Shown piece after piece: positions 16,821 through 25,651 of a stretch of 50,068 nt of DNA (the first letter of the stretch is position 1; each line of letters begins with the position of its first letter). Where the stretch lies: contig SVTD01000010.1 in assembly GCA_015063955.1 (NCBI GenBank), positions 1 to 50,068 on the forward strand, given 5' to 3'. The position numbers and the translations under genes were made by a program. Below the pieces are notes generated by a model that saw only the letters and a program-made list of their open reading frames with translations, was not told where the DNA came from and did no database searches. Source of the DNA: Oscillospiraceae bacterium (lineage in GTDB: Bacteria > Bacillota > Clostridia > Oscillospirales > CAG-272).

Positions 16821-19148
16821 TTACACTGTGGTGATTATAAGCTCATCCTCAGCACAATCGAGAGAAACGCGGGAAATATTTCCTCTTGTTTCAACGATTC
16901 TTTCTGCGATCTTATCTTCAACCGCGCTCTGGACGAATCTTCTCATATTTCTCGCTCCGAACTTCTGTGAATAGGAGTTCTTTGCGATATAGCTTGCTGC
17001 CGCGTCTGTATAATCGAGGGTGATGAACTTCTCAGAGAGAGCCTTTGCAAGGTCGGAAAGCATTATCTTTGCAATGCCGGCAAAGTCCTCCACCTCAAGG
17101 GCGCGGAATGTGATTATCTCATCAACTCTGTTTAAGAACTCGGGTCGGAGAAAATCGGAAAGAGCCTTGAGAGTCTTCTCTCCCGCTCTCGTATCCTGAC
17201 TTTCAAAGAAGCCCGCAAGGCTCGTTGAGCCGCCGCTTCCTGCGTTTGTGGTCATAACTATAACGGTATTTTCAAAGCTTACGGTCTTTCCGTGAGCATC
17301 GGTGATACGACCGTCATCAAGTATCTGAAGAAGGATGTTCATTACGTCGGGATGTGCCTTTTCGATCTCATCGAAAAGTACAACGGAATAGGGTCTTCTT
17401 CTTATCTTTTCCGTAAGCTGACCTCCGTCGTCGTATCCTACGTATCCGGGAGGAGCTCCAACGATACGGGAAACTGAGAACTTATCCATAAATTCGCTCA
17501 TATCGAGGCGGATAAGGGTTTCGGGAGATGCAAAAAGATCGTTTGCCAGCACCTTAACAAGCTCGGTCTTACCGACGCCTGTGGGTCCTGCAAAGATGAA
17601 GGACACGGGCTTGCGCTTTGCCGACACGCCCGTTCTTGAGCGGCGTACGGCTCTGACCACTGCATCAACTGCCTGATCCTGACCTACGATACGACCTCTG
17701 ATCCTCTCGCCCAGACCCTCAAGACGGGAATACTCGTCCTCGGTGATGGTGGATGCGGGGATACCCGTCCAGATCTCGATAACGTCTGCAAGGTCTGCCT
17801 CCGTCATCTCAACCTCATCGCAGAGGGGCTTCAGCTCGTTTATTCTCTCTCTCAGACGAAGCTGCTCTACTCTGATATCAGCAAGCTCCTTATAGACCTC
17901 CTCGCCCTGAACCTCGCCCTTATCGATCTTGGACTTGAGCAGATTCTCATCCTTTTCAAGGCTGAGAAGTCTGTCGCCTATTTCGGCGCGCTCGTTGATC
18001 TCAGGGCTTGAGAGGGAGATATGGGATGCCGCCTCGTCGATAAGGTCGATGGCCTTATCGGGAAGATAGCGGTCCGTTATATATCTTTCGCTGAGGACGA
18101 CGGCTGCGCGGAGAACCTTTTCGGGAATTCTTATTGCGTGGAACTCCTCGTAATAATGCTTGATGCCGCGAAGAACCTGCTCCGTATCCTCGATGCCGGG
18201 CTCGTTTACGGTGATGGGCTGGAATCTTCTTTCAAGGGCGGAGTCCTTTTCGATATACTTACGGTATTCGGAAAGGGTTGTCGCTCCGATGACCTGGATC
18301 TCGCCGCGTGAAAGAGCGGGCTTCATAATATTTGCCGCGTTCATAGAGCCCTCGGCGTCTCCCGCGCCGACGATATTATGGACCTCGTCGATAACGAGAA
18401 TAATATTGCCTGAGGCCTTTACCTCATTGAGAAGGCCGAGGATCCTTGACTCAAACTGTCCGCGGAACTGTGTTCCCGCAACGAGGGCCGTAAGGTCCAC
18501 AAGATAAAGCTCCTTACCCCGAAGCTTATAGGGGACGTCGCCTGCCACGATCTTCTGGGCAAGGGCCTCTGCAATGGCGGTCTTGCCGACACCGGGCTCG
18601 CCTATAAGGCAAGGATTGTTCTTCTGGCGGCGGCAAAGGATCTGTATCATACGGTCAAGCTCGCGCTGACGGCCGATGACACGGTCAAGGCGTCCCATTG
18701 CGGCCTTTTCAGTAATATTCTGACAATATGCCGTAAGGAACTTCTTTTCCTGCTTTTTATGCTTTGATTCTTCTTTTTTATCCTTTTTCTTTCCTTTATC
18801 GGATGAGGACTGAGATGCGCCACCCATTCCCTCTCTCATAAGTCGGCCGAAATCAACGGCGGGAGCCGTTGCTCCCTCCTCATCAGATTCCGTGGGAATC
18901 ATAGAGCCGCCGAGCCCCAGAGGATCGTCGCCGCTTTCGATGCCGTCCATAATGTCCTGCATCTCCTCGGTCATACGGTCTACCTCCTCCTCGGAAAGAC
19001 CCATTTTTTCAATTATATCGTTAACGGGCTTAATTCCGAGCTCCTTCGCGCACTTCAGGCATATGCCCTCCTGCTTCTGCTCGCTGCCCTCAACTCTTGT
19101 TATAAAAACGACTGCCATTCTTTTATGGCATCTCGAACACATTACCAT
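16821..19148 (-). CDS. Clp protease ATP-binding subunit, zinc-finger (ClpE-like) type
   Basis: 775 residues. The N-terminus is a treble-clef-like zinc site (C4xxC7 ... C30xxC33), not the usual Clp N repeat. Then comes a charged linker (about 90-140), AAA domain 1 with Walker A GEPGVGKT (183-190) and [14 protein letters not shown], a short coiled M/UvrB-type segment, and AAA domain 2 with Walker A GPTGVGKT (521-528) and [14 protein letters not shown]. The LAGFF stretch is where ClpP-binding loops (hydrophobic-Gly-Phe) lie. The family unfolds damaged proteins and feeds them to ClpP. Zinc finger plus single M segment fits ClpE better than ClpC. No ctsR or mcsAB adjoins it. It sits 37 bp behind pgsA. 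Confidence 0.88.
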   Translation of the reverse strand: MVMCSRCHKRMAVVFITRVEGSEQKQEGICLKCAKELGIKPVNDIIEKMGLSEEEVDRMTEEMQDIMDGIESGDDPLGLGGSMIPTESDEEGATAPAVDFGRLMREGMGGASQSSSDKGKKKDKKEESKHKKQEKKFLTAYCQNITEKAAMGRLDRVIGRQRELDRMIQILCRRQKNNPCLIGEPGVGKTAIAEALAQKIVAGDVPYKLRGKELYLVDLTALVAGTQFRGQFESRILGLLNEVKASGNIILVIDEVHNIVGAGDAEGSMNAANIMKPALSRGEIQVIGATTLSEYRKYIEKDSALERRFQPITVNEPGIEDTEQVLRGIKHYYEEFHAIRIPEKVLRAAVVLSERYITDRYLPDKAIDLIDEAASHISLSSPEINERAEIGDRLLSLEKDENLLKSKIDKGEVQGEEVYKELADIRVEQLRLRERINELKPLCDEVEMTEADLADVIEIWTGIPASTITEDEYSRLEGLGERIRGRIVGQDQAVDAVVRAVRRSRTGVSAKRKPVSFIFAGPTGVGKTELVKVLANDLFASPETLIRLDMSEFMDKFSVSRIVGAPPGYVGYDDGGQLTEKIRRRPYSVVLFDEIEKAHPDVMNILLQILDDGRITDAHGKTVSFENTVIVMTTNAGSGGSTSLAGFFESQDTRAGEKTLKALSDFLRPEFLNRVDEIITFRALEVEDFAGIAKIMLSDLAKALSEKFITLDYTDAAASYIAKNSYSQKFGARNMRRFVQSAVEDKIAERIVETRGNISRVSLDCAEDELIITTV

Positions 19149-19185
19149 TTATATACGTTTTCCTTTCCTTGTATCCGGGGAGAGC

Positions 19186-19767
19186 TTATGCGCCTGCATC
19201 CTCGGAGTGGGCAGGCTTGTTCTTTCTTCCAAGTTTACCCTTGAGATATGTTATATAATAAAGCACTATTGCCGCCCAACCGCTTATCGCAGTTGCCACG
19301 CAAAGCACGAGCTTTGCCCACTGATGGGCAGAGAACCACGGATCGAACACGATTATTGCCGCAATGGCAACGTAGAAAAGAACGGTATACGCCTTTCCGT
19401 AATTCTTTGAAACGCCGATGGTTCTGAACATTTTATAAAATATCAGAGATCCGATACCCATTGTCAGCTCCTTTAAGATGATGGGAATAAGGAGCCAAAT
19501 GGGAACAAGTCCGCTTGCTACTGTGCAAAGAAGAGCTACCACCTGCATCGTTTTATCCGCAAGAGGATCAAGTATCTTGCCCGCATCGGTTATCCACCCG
19601 AAGCGACGCGCAAGATAACCGTCCACAACGTCGGTTATGCCTGCAACAACGAAAATAACTACGGCGATCCACCGCTTTTCGGGGAGAAGAATAAAAACTG
19701 CGGCAAAGCTCAGCGCCATTAAAAGTCTGAGCACGGACAGAATATTGGGGATGTATTTTGCTTTCAT
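19186..19767 (-). CDS. pgsA: CDP-diacylglycerol-glycerol-3-phosphate 3-phosphatidyltransferase
   Basis: 193 residues, multi-pass membrane protein. The CDP-alcohol phosphotransferase signature is complete: Asp46, Asp49-Gly50, Ala53-Arg54, Gly63, Asp67 and Asp71. It makes phosphatidylglycerol phosphate, the first committed step to phosphatidylglycerol and cardiolipin. The product of gpsA at 9 kb is one of its substrates, although the genes are not linked. It follows the CvpA gene after 27 bp. Confidence 0.93.
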   Translation of the reverse strand: MKAKYIPNILSVLRLLMALSFAAVFILLPEKRWIAVVIFVVAGITDVVDGYLARRFGWITDAGKILDPLADKTMQVVALLCTVASGLVPIWLLIPIILKELTMGIGSLIFYKMFRTIGVSKNYGKAYTVLFYVAIAAIIVFDPWFSAHQWAKLVLCVATAISGWAAIVLYYITYLKGKLGRKNKPAHSEDAGA

Positions 19768-19794
19768 TAAAAGATCATTCCTTTTATCTTGGAT

Positions 19795-20523
19795 TTAACC
19801 TATGAGAACTCCCGCCAACGCGCTTACGGGATTGTATTTTGCAAGAAGGCCGAGGAGGATAGAATTATCTAAAATATCAGTATTGAAGTTTCCGGGGGCA
19901 ACTACTGCAAGCGCCTCAACAAGATGTCCTGCCATCATGGAGATCACAAGCACGAAGAAGATTGCTGATATGATTCCGAAAACTACGCCAAGACCCTTAT
20001 CTAGATTCTTGAGAACGGGAAGCTTTAAAAAGATACCGATTATCAAAGTTACTATCTTCAGTATGACGTATGCGACGATAAAGAGAATAATAAACGCGAG
20101 AATATCCGAAACTGTTTTTGCAATGGGTGCGGCTACGGTGTAGGCAAGGCCAGCAATGTATCCCTTGGCGTTTACCTCTGCGCTATAAAAGGCTTCTTCC
20201 ACCGCATCCTGTGATACGCCTGCGCCCTCCATAAGACTCATGACCTGGCTGTCCTTGAAAAGCAGCTCAATATCGTATCCGTCCTTGCCCTCTTCAGACT
20301 CAGCAATGGAAAGAAGGGTTGTTTCTATACTGTCGGAAACGGAATCGATAACGTAATTGTCGTTAATGTAGTCCGACAGCATAGGGGTGAAGGTAAAGGC
20401 GATTATAAGTGCAAGTACTCCGGTAACAAGGTTCATAAGGGATTTGAAGAATCCCAGCTTTGCTCCGCATACTATGCAAATGACAGCTATGGCTACGAGA
20501 ATTATATCAAAGATGTATCCCAT
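19795..20523 (-). CDS. CvpA family membrane protein
   Basis: 242 residues with an N-terminal pair of membrane helices containing GAKLGFFKSLMNLVTGVLA, typical of CvpA, a soluble central part (about 55-120), and two more helices (around 130-205). CvpA proteins are linked to envelope homeostasis in various bacteria; the molecular function is not settled. AAAGGACGG lies ahead of the ATG. It is 30 bp behind the DUF5711 gene in the same direction. Confidence 0.82.
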   Translation of the reverse strand: MGYIFDIILVAIAVICIVCGAKLGFFKSLMNLVTGVLALIIAFTFTPMLSDYINDNYVIDSVSDSIETTLLSIAESEEGKDGYDIELLFKDSQVMSLMEGAGVSQDAVEEAFYSAEVNAKGYIAGLAYTVAAPIAKTVSDILAFIILFIVAYVILKIVTLIIGIFLKLPVLKNLDKGLGVVFGIISAIFFVLVISMMAGHLVEALAVVAPGNFNTDILDNSILLGLLAKYNPVSALAGVLIG

Positions 20524-20553
20524 ATTTATGACCGTCCTTTCACGGATTTATGT

Positions 20554-21882
20554 TCAATTTGTAAAATATGACCCTGTTCCCTCGGGGAAGCAGACAACAA
20601 GGCTGCCGGGAACACAGACAACGCCGATAACTCTGTCGTCTATCTCTTCAGTTACCGTCTTTTCGTCCTCAAGGGAGATGCAGACAGCCTTCGTTTCACC
20701 TACGGCGTATACTGTCTCAATGCCGTCAGCGGCAACGAAGGATATCTTTTCGGATATTATCTTACTGCAAACCTCCTTACCCTCGGTATCAAATACACGA
20801 ACGTTGTTCTCGTTACCGATGGCGTTTGTGGGGAAGGAGATGGCGATCATATTCCCCCCGATCCCAAAGCATCCGGGAGTGAGGCCCTCAAAATCAACTC
20901 TTGCGACCTCCTTTTCGCCCTCAAATATGATAAGAGCAGAATCGCAGAGCATAAACAGTCTTCCGTCATCAGTATACTCGACCCTCAGCGGCATCATGCC
21001 GGGGTATTCAAGAGAAACGGAATCCTTGGTGCCTATCTTTCCTATCATCAGCTCACAGACGACGTCGGAAAGCTGAACGTCACAGGAAACGGCGCAGAGA
21101 TGCTCTCCCTGAGCATCAATGGCAATGTCCATTACGAATTTATCCTTATAATATTCGGTAATGCTTCGGAAATCCTGGCTGTATACGGTGATCAGTGAGC
21201 GGGCCTCGTCGGTACCCGTAAGAAGCGCGTAGCATCCGCTGTCGGAAACGGCGGCGTCCTCAATGGGAAATTCGCACTCCGCGGAAAGCACCTTTGCAAT
21301 GGTGGTATATACGGAGTAGTCGCGCTCACCCGCATCGTACATAAGTGCATACTTTTCGCTGACCTCAAGTCTGGGATCTGCAATTATATCGTCACTTTCA
21401 AGGTCTGTAGCCCCTGTCCTCGAATAAAGGGAGAATCCGCCTGATGATGCAACCGCTATTCTCTGTCGGAAAAGAGCGAAATCGCTGGAAAAGCTCTTTT
21501 CATAGGAAATATCGCTGTAAACACCGACGCTCACCGCCGTATCCGAATCAAGGTCACGGGCAAGGTACATAAGGTTTGCATAGGTTATATTATCACGGAA
21601 GAAGACCAGCATCACAAGAAGGAATGAAACGAGAATGACCACACAAAGGATGCGGGCAACACGGTATCTCTTTGATACCGACATATAATACTTTGTAAAG
21701 CGGGGAGCCTCCTCCTGAGAAAAATCAAGAGTAACGCCCTTTGTTTTAGGCGCGTTTTTCGGAACATTTTTTGGGGGAGCTTCTCTTTTCACCCTCGGCT
21801 TTTTTACCTTTTGCCTTTCGGGCTTTTCCTTTTTCTCCCGCTTTCTGATCTTTATAAGCTCATCATCGTGCTTTTTTGGCAT
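20554..21882 (-). CDS. DUF5711 family membrane-anchored protein
   Basis: 442 residues from ATG 21882, chosen because AAAGGAGG stands six bases upstream; an in-frame GTG at 21903 precedes that Shine-Dalgarno and is unlikely. A very basic, proline-containing cytoplasmic tail (about 1-65) is followed by one membrane helix (RILCVVILVSFLLVMLVFF). The extracellular part has repeated short beta-rich units (FSLYSRTG, RDYSVYTT, RSLITVYSQDF) that suggest a beta-propeller. Function unknown. It lies 13 bp behind truA. Confidence 0.75.
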   Translation of the reverse strand: MPKKHDDELIKIRKREKKEKPERQKVKKPRVKREAPPKNVPKNAPKTKGVTLDFSQEEAPRFTKYYMSVSKRYRVARILCVVILVSFLLVMLVFFRDNITYANLMYLARDLDSDTAVSVGVYSDISYEKSFSSDFALFRQRIAVASSGGFSLYSRTGATDLESDDIIADPRLEVSEKYALMYDAGERDYSVYTTIAKVLSAECEFPIEDAAVSDSGCYALLTGTDEARSLITVYSQDFRSITEYYKDKFVMDIAIDAQGEHLCAVSCDVQLSDVVCELMIGKIGTKDSVSLEYPGMMPLRVEYTDDGRLFMLCDSALIIFEGEKEVARVDFEGLTPGCFGIGGNMIAISFPTNAIGNENNVRVFDTEGKEVCSKIISEKISFVAADGIETVYAVGETKAVCISLEDEKTVTEEIDDRVIGVVCVPGSLVVCFPEGTGSYFTN

Positions 21883-21895
21883 ATGCTTCCTCCTT

Positions 21896-22672
21896 TCATT
21901 CACATTTCCAGTCTATGCTTTCGTCGTAGAATACTTCGTTCAAGTAAAGCCCCTCAGGGGGAGCAGTGCTTCCGGCAAGCTTTCTGTTGCAGGAGGCAAT
22001 AATTTCAGGAATATCGTCAGGCTCAGTCTTCCCCCTTGCCACGTCCACGAGGGTACCCACCATGATACGGACCATATTATAAAGGAATCCGTCGGCAGAA
22101 ACGGAAAACACAACGCATCCGCCCTCCTCACGGTATACCTCCGCCTTATGTACGGTCCTCACAGCATCGACGATCTTCGATCCCTGTGCCATAAAGGAGG
22201 AAAAATCGTGCTTTCCCACAAAATAGCCTGCCGCCTTTTTCATTCGGAGAATCTCACGGTCGGTAAGGGTAGGTGTGAGGCGCATACTTCTCTTTTTCTC
22301 GAAGGGGTCCTCGTAAAGCCCGTCCCATATGCGGTAGATATAATTCTTTCCCTTGGAATCGTACCTCGGATGGAAGTCCTCCGCCACCTCTGCGGCGCCG
22401 ATAACGGCAATATCATCGGGGAGGAATGCCGCAAAAGCGCGGTGAAGCCTTCCCGCAGGGATACTGACATTCTCCTTCGGCTCAACGGTGGCACAAAAGC
22501 CGAGGGCGTGCACTCCCGAATCGGTGCGTGAGCAGCCCGTAACTGCCGCAGGGCACTTGAAGACCTTCTCGGCAGCCTCTGTCAGCACGTTCTGAACCGC
22601 CACTCCGTTTCTCTGACACTGAAAGCCGCAGTACGCCGTGCCGATATATTTGATTTTAAGTATATACTTCAC
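21896..22672 (-). CDS. truA: tRNA pseudouridine(38-40) synthase
   Basis: 258 residues. The catalytic Asp51 is in CSRTDSGVHA. It converts U38-U40 in the anticodon arm of tRNAs to pseudouridine. It starts with GTG at 22672; AAGGAG is six bases upstream. The order ecfA1-ecfA2-ecfT-truA is the same as in Bacillus, but here a hairpin-array element lies between ecfT and truA. Confidence 0.94.
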   Translation of the reverse strand: MKYILKIKYIGTAYCGFQCQRNGVAVQNVLTEAAEKVFKCPAAVTGCSRTDSGVHALGFCATVEPKENVSIPAGRLHRAFAAFLPDDIAVIGAAEVAEDFHPRYDSKGKNYIYRIWDGLYEDPFEKKRSMRLTPTLTDREILRMKKAAGYFVGKHDFSSFMAQGSKIVDAVRTVHKAEVYREEGGCVVFSVSADGFLYNMVRIMVGTLVDVARGKTEPDDIPEIIASCNRKLAGSTAPPEGLYLNEVFYDESIDWKCE

Positions 22673-22690
22673 GGCGAACTCCTTAAAAAA

Positions 22691-22848
22691 ATGAATAATG
22701 AATAGTGAATAATGAATAATTATGGTAGATTTCCGACTTCAGTCGGAAATCTTCCTTAACATTTCCCGAAGAGAAATATTTCACAGCGAAGCTATTTCAC
22801 CCACCGAAGGTGGATTTCACCGTTCACAATGTGCCTCACATTGTGAAC
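22691..22848 (-). repeat. Modular hairpin-array element A (ecfT-truA junction)
   Basis: Read in the gene direction: a 12-bp hairpin (22822-22848) whose first arm includes the last codons and stop of ecfT, then hairpins CCACC-gaa-GGTGG (22801-22813), AGC-gaa-GCT (22785-22793) and ATTTC/GAAAT (22761-22777). They are separated by the same linker, TATTTCAC on the plus strand (22777-22784, 22793-22800; ATTTCAC at 22814-22820). A terminal hairpin GATTTCCGAC/GTCGGAAATC (22728-22751) follows, then an AT tail of ATTATTCATT-type repeats to 22691. Elements B, C and D share this plan. Confidence 0.75.
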
Positions 22849-23666
22849 ACGTATCCGGGAGCGAAAATATTAAGCAATACTATTCCCGCAACGAAGGCGC
22901 AGATGATGAAGAACATCACAAGATCGCGCCAGGTGGAATGAAGAACGTTCATTCTCGTTCTGCCCTGACCGCCGGTATAGCAGCGGCACTCCATTGCAGT
23001 TGCAAGGTCCTCTGCACGTCTGAATGCAGAAATGAAAAGAGGAACGAGCACGGGAACAAGCGCTTTTGCACGCTGTACAAGAGATCCGCTTGAAAAATCA
23101 GATCCCCTTGCCTTCTGGGCTGACATTATCTTATCAGTCTCTTCAATGAGAGTGGGGATAAAGCGCAAGGCTATCGTCATCATCATTGAAAACTCGTGGA
23201 CGGGTATCTTTATCTTTGCAAGAGGGGCGAGAAGCTGCTCGATACCGTCTGTCAGCGCGATGGGAGTCGTGGTATAGGTAAGCATAATACTCGTGCCGGT
23301 TACGAGAACCATTACGCGAAGAACGATAAGAGCCGCATTGATTATACCCTCAAGATATATCTGAAAAAACCAGCTTTCGGGAAGCAGGGGCGTTTCTCCC
23401 TTGAACCAAAAAACGTTGATTATCGCCGTAAACGCGATAATGAAAAGAAGAGGTCTGAGACCCTTTACAAGAATACCTGCGCGGATGCCCGAAAGCGCCC
23501 AGAGTCCGACGATGGAAAGTGCGATAAGGGCAAAGGCAAAAATATTCTTTGCAAGGAAAAGTGCAACGATATAAACAAGGGCGAAAACTATTTTCCATCT
23601 TGGGTCAAGTCTGTGAAGGAAGGAGCTTCCCTCGCAATACTGACCGAATGCAATATCAGCCTTCAT
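22836..23666 (-). CDS. ecfT: Energy-coupling factor transporter transmembrane protein EcfT
   Basis: 276 residues from ATG 23666 (GGAGG eight bases upstream), overlapping the end of ecfA2 by 11 bases. Several membrane helices are followed by the two coupling motifs, AQKARGSDF and ECRCYTGG, that contact the ATPases. EcfT links the two ATPases to substrate-binding S components for vitamin or metal uptake. No S component is encoded here, which suggests a shared (group II) module. Its last codons form one arm of a hairpin of element A. Confidence 0.92.
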   Translation of the reverse strand: MKADIAFGQYCEGSSFLHRLDPRWKIVFALVYIVALFLAKNIFAFALIALSIVGLWALSGIRAGILVKGLRPLLFIIAFTAIINVFWFKGETPLLPESWFFQIYLEGIINAALIVLRVMVLVTGTSIMLTYTTTPIALTDGIEQLLAPLAKIKIPVHEFSMMMTIALRFIPTLIEETDKIMSAQKARGSDFSSGSLVQRAKALVPVLVPLFISAFRRAEDLATAMECRCYTGGQGRTRMNVLHSTWRDLVMFFIICAFVAGIVLLNIFAPGYVFTM

Positions 23667-24513
23667 TGCCATCACCTCCAAGCAATCTGTGGGCGGCAAA
23701 GTTTACCGTATAGATATCAAGTCCGATATCCACACCCTCCTCCTTCAGCGCTCTTGCCACCTTTGTGATGGCAGGAACGTCAAGCCCCTGAGCTATAAGC
23801 TCGTCAGCTCGGGAGAAAACCTCGGCAGGAGTACCCGTCATCGTAACCTTTCCGTGGTTCATAACCACAACGGAGTCACAGTACATAGCCATATCCTCCA
23901 TAGAGTGGGAGACGATGATAACGGTAGTGCCGCTCTTTCTCTGATAGTCCTTTATTCTTGTAAGGATCTTTCTGCGTGCTCCCGGGTCAAGACCTGCGGC
24001 AGGCTCGTCCAGAACGAGAACCGAGGGGCGCATTGCAATAACGCCCGCCAGAGCTACTCTTCTCTTCTGTCCTCCCGAAAGATCAAAGGGGCTTTTCTGA
24101 AAATGCTTTTCCTTGACGCCTGCAAAGCTTGCGGCCTCAAAGACTGCCTTCTTTATCTCCTCGTCGCTCATGCCCATGTTCTTCGGGCCAAAGGACATAT
24201 CCTTCCATACAGTCTCGTCAAAAAGCTGATACTCGGGATACTGCATTACAAGGCCTACCTTGAAGCGGACGTCTCGGATCTTTTTGGGCTCCTGCCAAAT
24301 GTCCTTTCCGTCAAGGAGGACCTTACCCGTATCAGGCTTAATAAGTCCGTTGAGGAGCTGAACAAGGGTTGATTTACCCGAACCAGTATGGCCGATAAGT
24401 CCTATTATCTTCCCTTCCTCAAAGGTAAGGGAAACGTCGTCAAGGGCCTTGATCTCATAAGGCGCGCCCTTGCCGTAGATATAAGTTATATTTTTGAGTT
24501 CTATCTTTCCCAT
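23656..24513 (-). CDS. ecfA2: Energy-coupling factor transporter ATPase EcfA2
   Basis: 285 residues from ATG 24513. Walker A GHTGSGKST, Q-loop in VMQYPEYQLF, signature LSGGQKRRVALAG, Walker B VLVLDEPAAGLD. It powers ECF vitamin/metal uptake as a heterodimer with EcfA1. No Shine-Dalgarno is visible: the bases before the ATG are the AT-rich tail of element B. A TTG at 24522 in the same frame is a possible but weak alternative. The 3' end overlaps ecfT. Confidence 0.92.
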   Translation of the reverse strand: MGKIELKNITYIYGKGAPYEIKALDDVSLTFEEGKIIGLIGHTGSGKSTLVQLLNGLIKPDTGKVLLDGKDIWQEPKKIRDVRFKVGLVMQYPEYQLFDETVWKDMSFGPKNMGMSDEEIKKAVFEAASFAGVKEKHFQKSPFDLSGGQKRRVALAGVIAMRPSVLVLDEPAAGLDPGARRKILTRIKDYQRKSGTTVIIVSHSMEDMAMYCDSVVVMNHGKVTMTGTPAEVFSRADELIAQGLDVPAITKVARALKEEGVDIGLDIYTVNFAAHRLLGGDGNEG

Positions 24514-24521
24514 ATAAAACA

Positions 24522-24594
24522 ATTTAATGAATAGTGAATAATGAATGATAAATAATGAATAATTATTGTTGATTTCCGACCTCGGTCGGAAATC
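24522..24594 (-). repeat. Modular element B (minimal form, ecfA1-ecfA2 junction)
   Basis: Only the terminal module is present. GATTTCCGAC-ctcg-GTCGGAAATC (24571-24594) is preceded in gene direction by AAAAGGAA and followed by an AT tail of ATTATTCATT/ATTCACTATTCATT repeats (24567-24522). The same box and tail end element A and, diverged, element C. A purine-rich stretch fills the 25 bases back to the ecfA1 stop. Confidence 0.75.
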
Positions 24595-24619
24595 TTCCTT
24601 TTCTATTCTCTTTTCTCTC

Positions 24620-25486
24620 TTATCTCTTCTCTGAGATAGCCTTCGCTATCTCCCTTGCGCATTCCTCAGGCTCGAAAATATCAAGGCGAACGTCATATCC
24701 TCGCTCCCTCATCTTCCAGAGAAGCTCCGTTGTCTGAGGAACGTCAAGGCCTGCCTCCCAAAGCTCGTCGGCTCTTGAGAATACCTCTCCCGGTGTGCCG
24801 TCCATAATGACCGCTCCCTCATTCATAACGAGAACACGGTCGGCCATGGTAGCCTCGTTCATATAGTGGGTTATATGGATAACCGTAATGCCCTCCTCAC
24901 GGTTCAGTCTGCAGATGGTGTCCATAACCTCTTTTCTGCCGCCGGGGTCGAGCATTGCGGTGCTTTCGTCAAAAATAATACATTTACGCCTCATTGCGAG
25001 AACTCCCGCAATGGCGATTCTCTGCTTCTGTCCGCCGGAGAGACGGTGAGTTGCGTGACGTGCGTATTTCGTCATACCGACGGTCTCCAAAGCCTCGTCA
25101 ACTCTCTTTCTTATCTTTTCCGAGGGGATACCCAGATTCTCACAGCCGAATGCCACATCCTCTTCAACGATAGTTGCAACAAGCTGGTTATCGGGATTCT
25201 GGAACACCATACCCACGCGGCGGCGGGCATCGTAAATATCGTCCTCCGTGGTATCCTCGGCAGTCATATCGCGGCCGTTTATATAAAGCTTTCCCTCGTC
25301 AGGGCTGAGGATCATACAAAGAAGCTTTGCAAGAGTGGACTTGCCGCATCCGTTATGACCGAGGACCGCCACAAAGGAGCCCTCTTCTATTTCAAAGCTC
25401 ACGTCCTTCAATGCCTGCACGGGGGCAGTATCCTCATCCCCCTGATATGCAAACGAAAGATGCTCAGCCTTTATAATTGCACTCAT
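24620..25486 (-). CDS. ecfA1: Energy-coupling factor transporter ATPase EcfA1
   Basis: 288 residues from ATG 25486, with AAAGGAA eight bases upstream. Walker A GHNGCGKST, VFQNPDNQLV Q-loop, RLSGGQKQRIAIAG signature, IIFDESTAMLDPGG (Walker B with the Glu replaced by Ser-containing ESTAMLD, as is usual for EcfA1). It pairs with EcfA2 and EcfT in the shared ECF module. It lies between element D upstream and element B downstream. Confidence 0.92.
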   Translation of the reverse strand: MSAIIKAEHLSFAYQGDEDTAPVQALKDVSFEIEEGSFVAVLGHNGCGKSTLAKLLCMILSPDEGKLYINGRDMTAEDTTEDDIYDARRRVGMVFQNPDNQLVATIVEEDVAFGCENLGIPSEKIRKRVDEALETVGMTKYARHATHRLSGGQKQRIAIAGVLAMRRKCIIFDESTAMLDPGGRKEVMDTICRLNREEGITVIHITHYMNEATMADRVLVMNEGAVIMDGTPGEVFSRADELWEAGLDVPQTTELLWKMRERGYDVRLDIFEPEECAREIAKAISEKR

Positions 25487-25511
25487 ACAAAAGTTCCTTT
25501 CAATCAAATCC

Positions 25512-25651
25512 ATTTCCGCCAAAGCGGAAATGTACCTTAACGTTCCCCGTAGGGGAACACATCACACGCCGAAGGCGTACATCATGCCGAAGGCGCATCA
25601 CTTGCGCAAAACGCAAACATCACTCGAAATAAATCCTGCGGATTTATTTCG
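25512..25651 (-). repeat. Modular hairpin-array element D (methyltransferase-ecfA1 junction)
   Basis: Gene direction: CGAAATAAATCC/GGATTTATTTCG (25651-25625) whose first arm contains the methyltransferase stop codon; TTGCG/CGCAA (25616-25602); GCC-gaa-GGC (25594-25586); CGCC-gaa-GGCG (25577-25567); GTTCCCC-gta-GGGGAAC (25558-25542); terminal ATTTCCGC-caaa-GCGGAAAT (25531-25512). The first five are separated by a repeated ACATCAC/T linker (plus strand: 25617-25624, 25595-25601, 25578-25585, 25559-25565). It lacks the AT tail seen in A-C. Confidence 0.75.

Noticed and set aside
22691-25651. Hairpin arrays considered as CRISPR
   Set aside because: The constant parts are only 7-8 bases and the variable parts are themselves palindromes of uneven length; no cas genes are near.
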